Origin: Fructobacillus fructosus KCTC 3544
GTDB lineage: Bacteria > Bacillota > Bacilli > Lactobacillales > Lactobacillaceae
Assembly: GCF_001438695.1 (NCBI RefSeq)
Contig: NZ_JQBH01000002.1
Span: 90,703-154,702, forward strand
Direction: 5' to 3'
DNA length: 64,000 nucleotides
The first letter of the stretch is position 1, and each line of letters begins with the position of its first letter. The position numbers were made by a program, and so were the translations under genes. Of the stretch, positions 61,854 to 64,000 are shown one piece after another. Below the pieces are notes generated by a model. That model did no database searches, had not been told where the DNA came from, and saw only the letters and a list, made by a program, of their open reading frames with translations.

Positions 61854-62033
61854 GTTTATCATTTTTCAAAAAGATTGCAAAGGTGATAGCTTATTTAAGT
61901 GTGCCTAAATTAAGGTAGTGAATCAAAAGAAAAAAAGCCAAATTCCTTGATAGGCTTGACTTCTGGTAGAAAAAATACCCCGAAAGTTAAAGTAGCTTTC
62001 GGGGTATACGTCAAAAATCCAAGGTGTTTTTAA

Positions 62034-62573
62034 TTATTCGTCATCTTCAATTAACAGTTGATATGCCCAACGAGCGGTCGAAATATGTGGCGCCTCTTGC
62101 ATATGAACCGTACCACGTTGTTCGAATCCGTTATTCGCAATGACTTTTTGCATGGGAAGATTTCCTGGATGCGTATCAATCCGGAAATCGCGTGCTCCCT
62201 GCGCATAGAAATATGAAATCAGTGCAGTGATAAAGCGAGGAGTCAAGCGTTGTCCGCGGAATTTATCGGACATGGCCACACGATGAAGTGAAGCGTAATC
62301 ATGTCCGTCCTTCAGCCACGAGCCATCTTCCAAAGCCGTGTACAATGCATCCTCACCTTCAAAGGCAGCAGCATAACCAGCCACTTGGTTTCCAACCATC
62401 AATACAAAAGCTTGGTGCTTATCTAAATCCATTTGAATCGTGCCGGCATTGGGATAGTCCCCCTGCCATTGGTCAAGTCCCTGTTCTTTCAAGAAATTCT
62501 TGGCCGTTTGTAAAATCTCGACAATTTCGTCAATGTCACGAGCCTTGGCCCGTCGCATGTATACTGCTGGCAT
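62034..62573 (-). CDS. GNAT family N-acetyltransferase
   Basis: 179 aa. N-terminal RRAKARDIDEIVEILQTAKNFL, central substrate segment, acetyl-CoA loop VAMSDKFRGQRLTPRFI (a Q/R-x-x-G-x-G/A variant) and C-terminal NNGFEQRGTV. Substrate unknown. ATG at 62571-62573 lacks an adjacent Shine-Dalgarno; a GAAAGGAG lies 34 bases upstream beyond a hairpin. The IS3 end lies just past its stop codon. Confidence 0.88.
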   Translation of the reverse strand: MPAVYMRRAKARDIDEIVEILQTAKNFLKEQGLDQWQGDYPNAGTIQMDLDKHQAFVLMVGNQVAGYAAAFEGEDALYTALEDGSWLKDGHDYASLHRVAMSDKFRGQRLTPRFITALISYFYAQGARDFRIDTHPGNLPMQKVIANNGFEQRGTVHMQEAPHISTARWAYQLLIEDDE

Positions 62574-62582
62574 ATTTGATTA

Positions 62583-62616
62583 GCACACCGAATTTTTCCA
62601 GTGTGCGACTCCTTTC
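62583..62616 (-). promoter_or_regulatory. Shine-Dalgarno separated from the GNAT start by a hairpin
   Basis: Minus strand GAAAGGAGTC (62607-62616), then GCACACTG/CGGTGTGC stem (62583-62606), then 9 nt to the ATG. Folding the 24-nt hairpin would bring the Shine-Dalgarno to a normal distance. Confidence 0.6.
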
Positions 62617-62635
62617 TTCTCAATTACAAAAAGCA

Positions 62636-62644
62636 ATTATAGCA
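62636..62644 (-). promoter_or_regulatory. extended -10 promoter of the GNAT gene
   Basis: Minus strand TGC-TATAAT (-10 at 62636-62641), about 60 bases before the start codon; no good -35. Confidence 0.55.
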
Positions 62645-62853
62645 CTACAAGTCGGAATGCACCACTGTTATTCCAGAGATATTATTAAAATACCTGACAA
62701 TAAGAAAGAAACCTTCACAACACCTAAATGCGTTCGGAATTTTCTTTCAATTGGCAAATTCTATAATTAATCCGAACGATAAAATTTAAAATAAAAACCA
62801 AAAGAATTTCTTTACAATGGTAGTTGCTTAGACCAACCAAAAGGAGAAATTAT

Positions 62854-63147
62854 TTGAGCTATTCAATTTTATCTTCTTATGACCGTGGTGCAATTGAGAA
62901 ATTACACAAATTAGGATATTCCATGCAATTGATTGCAGATACTCTTGGTTTTGCAAAATCAACGATTCACTATGAACTCCATCGTGTTCAACCCTACAAT
63001 GCCCAATTAGCACAAAAAGATGCCGATAGAAAGCGTGGTCAGTGTGGACGAAAATCGACTCTGGCTCCTGACAAAAAGCGCCTAATCGAAAACCATCTTC
63101 GACTGACTTGGTCGCCTGAAATAGTTGCCATGCATTTATTTCCATAA
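62854..63147 (+). pseudogene. IS30-family transposase, N-terminal remnant
   Basis: About 98 codons from a TTG preceded by AAAGGAG. The helix-turn-helix region (SYDRGAIEKLHKLGYSMQLI, STIHYEL) and GQCGRKSTL match IS30/Tra8 transposases of about 310 aa. It stops at HLFP; the DDE catalytic domain is absent. Confidence 0.85.
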
Positions 63148-63651
63148 GTCTATTTTACCGACAGAAAAATAAATCAGCAGATTACAAGCTTAATTCAAAC
63201 AACTCTGAAAAAATTCAATTGATTCCCAATAATTATTGTTATTTCATGGTCCAATTGTTATCAGCTCGAGCATTTCATAAAGCTGCTGCCCATTGGCGTC
63301 TCTAAAATAGGTAAAATTTCAATTTAAAGATTATATCTAGCCTTCCGCTCTGAGCTTAAAACGCCTCTCAGAGCCTCTCAGGGTGCTAAACCTGAAAGCC
63401 ACTACTTTGCCAATCACTTGCTGGGCGAGCTAACTCATAGCATTTATTCATTGCTCAGTTACATGCTACGGCAACCCTTGAACGTGGTTTGGACGGAACT
63501 CTACTGCCTCCCTCCTTACGGGTACACGCCTATCCCGTATCAGCCTTATAGGGTAACGACCCTAACGAAATCAAAGGTTCCCATATGGCCCTCTTTTTTT
63601 GGGGGTAAGCGCATTGCGCAGATTTCGCTGGATAAGATAAAAAATCGTACA

Positions 63652-63694
63652 AAAAACGTCCCCGCTACTTAAAAAGTAACGAAGACGCTTTTTA
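63652..63694. terminator. terminator-like hairpin left of the LPXTG gene
   Basis: ACGTC...GCTACTT-AAAA-AGTAAC...GACGC with A/T tracts on both sides, so usable in either direction; it could end the surface-protein transcript. Confidence 0.65.
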
Positions 63695-63699
63695 TTGAT

Positions 63700-63725
63700 C
63701 CATCATGCGCATTAATGCATGATGG
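63700..63725. other. perfect hairpin after the LPXTG gene
   Basis: CCATCATGC-GCATTAAT-GCATGATGG, 9-bp stem, 10 bases beyond the stop. No T tract, so not a simple terminator. Confidence 0.6.
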
Positions 63726-63735
63726 CATAACCAAC

Positions 63736-64000
63736 TTATTCACTCTTATTTTTCTTGAATTTACCAAAAGTAACAAAGCCAATTAGAGAAAGAAACAATC
63801 CACTAATTAGAGAGACACGTACAGATCCTGATTTATCAGTTTCACCTGTTTCTGGTAAGGTATTTTCCTTCGTTGAGTGCATTGGTTGACTAACCTGGTG
63901 TGATGGAATGGAAACCAGTGATGGATTATTTTTAATTGTTGTATCCGTTGATTCGGCTGGCGCGTTCTTCGTGTACTTGACCGTGAAGTTCAAGTCACTT
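63736..64000 (-). CDS. LPXTG cell-wall-anchored protein, C-terminus only
   Basis: The frame is open to the window edge; only about 87 C-terminal residues are seen. The first visible part (DLNFTVKYTKNAPAES) looks like the end of a MucBP-type repeat. A Ser/Thr/Asn linker follows, then the sortase signal LPETGE, a hydrophobic segment (LISGLFLSLIGFVTF) and a basic end KFKKNK. Sortase A would link it to peptidoglycan. The size and ligand of the protein lie outside the window. Confidence 0.9.
   Translation of the reverse strand, partial: SDLNFTVKYTKNAPAESTDTTIKNNPSLVSIPSHQVSQPMHSTKENTLPETGETDKSGSVRVSLISGLFLSLIGFVTFGKFKKNKSE

Larger units (their letters stand above)
60452..61913 (+). mobile_element. 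IS110-family insertion sequence
   Basis: Bounded by similar sequences CCTAAATT-GGTAGTGAA (60452-60468) and CCTAAATTAAGGTAGTGAA (61904-61922). No terminal inverted repeats, as usual for IS110. Contents are about 180 nt 5' non-coding, the transposase, and about 60 nt 3' non-coding. The long 5' end is the layout of the IS110 group with bridge RNA in the left end, not IS1111. Exact ends and core dinucleotide are not fixed. Confidence 0.75.
58966..62013. mobile_element. IS3-family element interrupted by an IS110-family element
   Basis: Outer ends are the inverted repeat TGACGTATACCCC at 58966-58978 and its complement at 62001-62013. They are flanked by the 3-bp direct repeat AAA (58963-58965, 62014-62016), as expected for IS3-family insertion. 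IS3 orfA/orfB occupy 59008-60384 on the minus strand. The IS110 element (about 60452-61913) sits between orfA and the IS3 left end. The IS3 part alone would be about 1.6 kb. IS3 orfB is broken. Confidence 0.8.
63148..63735. other. gene-free structured region of unknown nature
   Basis: No convincing gene. The first ~170 bases are AT-rich with nothing recognisable. From about 63345 to 63600 the DNA is GC-richer and full of inverted repeats: CTCTGAG/CTCAGAG, CAGG/CCTG, TAGCAT/ATGCTA, ACGGG/CCCGT and AGGGT/ACCCT, ending in a run of seven T at 63593-63600. A GCGCATTGCGC palindrome follows. Looks like a structured RNA or a plasmid-type origin/transfer remnant beside IS debris. A short plus-strand ORF (63418-63672) shows no domain. 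Confidence 0.5.

Noticed and set aside
61980..62013. ACCCCGAAAG/CTTTCGGGGT hairpin as the terminator of the GNAT gene
   Set aside because: It can work as one, but its outer bases are the IS3 terminal inverted repeat, so I treat it as part of the element.
62288..62770. 160-codon plus-strand frame opposite the GNAT gene
   Set aside because: Shadow of the acetyltransferase gene, crossing its promoter and hairpin.
63418..63672. 84-codon plus-strand frame in the structured region
   Set aside because: No ribosome-binding site or domain; it crosses several perfect inverted repeats and a T run, which fits non-coding DNA better.

Overview
This window is chromosomal DNA from a low-to-moderate GC Gram-positive lactic acid bacterium. 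The best fit is the Leuconostoc/Fructobacillus/Weissella branch of Lactobacillaceae, inferred from gene content only. Supporting features are a mevalonate-pathway mvaS, an L-lysine-type MurE, split glycyl-tRNA synthetase (glyQ/glyS), T-box leaders, an EbsA-like protein beside RNase HI, glucan-binding-type repeats on a secreted amidase, an LPXTG protein and the conserved neighbourhood hit / ecsAB / prsA / yhaNO. Most genes lie on the minus strand in short operons separated by clear intrinsic terminators. Plus-strand islands are the S9 peptidase, plsC, lexA, a tRNA-Arg, hit-prsA and RNase HI.

Layout: 1-8 kb carries mvaS (cut by the edge), a YkpA-type ABC-F protein, a small membrane protein, prmA-rsmE, a medium-chain reductase and lepA. 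8-11.6 kb has an S9 peptidase and a solitary MrcB-N/DUF3883 nuclease-like protein (candidate defence gene). 11.6-16.3 kb is a T-box-controlled operon, DUF2130 gene-glyQ-glyS. 16.3-21.3 kb has a secreted repeat-bearing amidase, then pyrH-frr and rpsB-tsf. 21.3-25.8 kb has a stomatin/NfeD-like pair, a GIY-YIG protein, a TrmN6-like methyltransferase, plsC, yneF, lexA with its SOS box and a YlbF/YheA-like gene. 25.8-34.3 kb has a class A PBP, T-box-argS, a DUF2187 gene, murE-coaBC and a NapA-type antiporter with an attenuator-like leader. 34.3-42.1 kb has a dihydrouridine synthase, bioY-birA-rdgB under a BirA operator, yunD-yutD, a Xaa-Pro peptidase and rplU-rpmA. 42.1-48 kb has a frameshifted TetR gene, SMR transporter-pnuC, tRNA-Arg, trmB, ecsAB and hit. 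48-52.6 kb has prsA and yhaON. 52.7-58.9 kb has ebsA-rluD-pyrR followed by a carA/carB-like pair, then RNase HI.

The most striking observation is the carA/carB pair downstream of pyrR. Both reading frames are open and tightly overlapped, yet the CarA-like protein has lost its whole catalytic triad. The CarB-like protein has lost its first ATP-grasp metal/ATP residues and most of its second synthetase domain. This looks like a pseudoenzyme complex kept in a pyrimidine-regulator operon, not a working carbamoyl-phosphate synthase.

From 58.97 to 62.01 kb an IS3-family element with terminal inverted repeats and a 3-bp target duplication is interrupted by an IS110-family element. The IS110 5' non-coding end folds like a bridge-RNA candidate. 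The right end of the window has a GNAT gene with a hairpin between its Shine-Dalgarno and start codon, an IS30 remnant, about 0.5 kb of highly structured non-coding DNA of unknown nature, and the C-terminus of an LPXTG surface protein.
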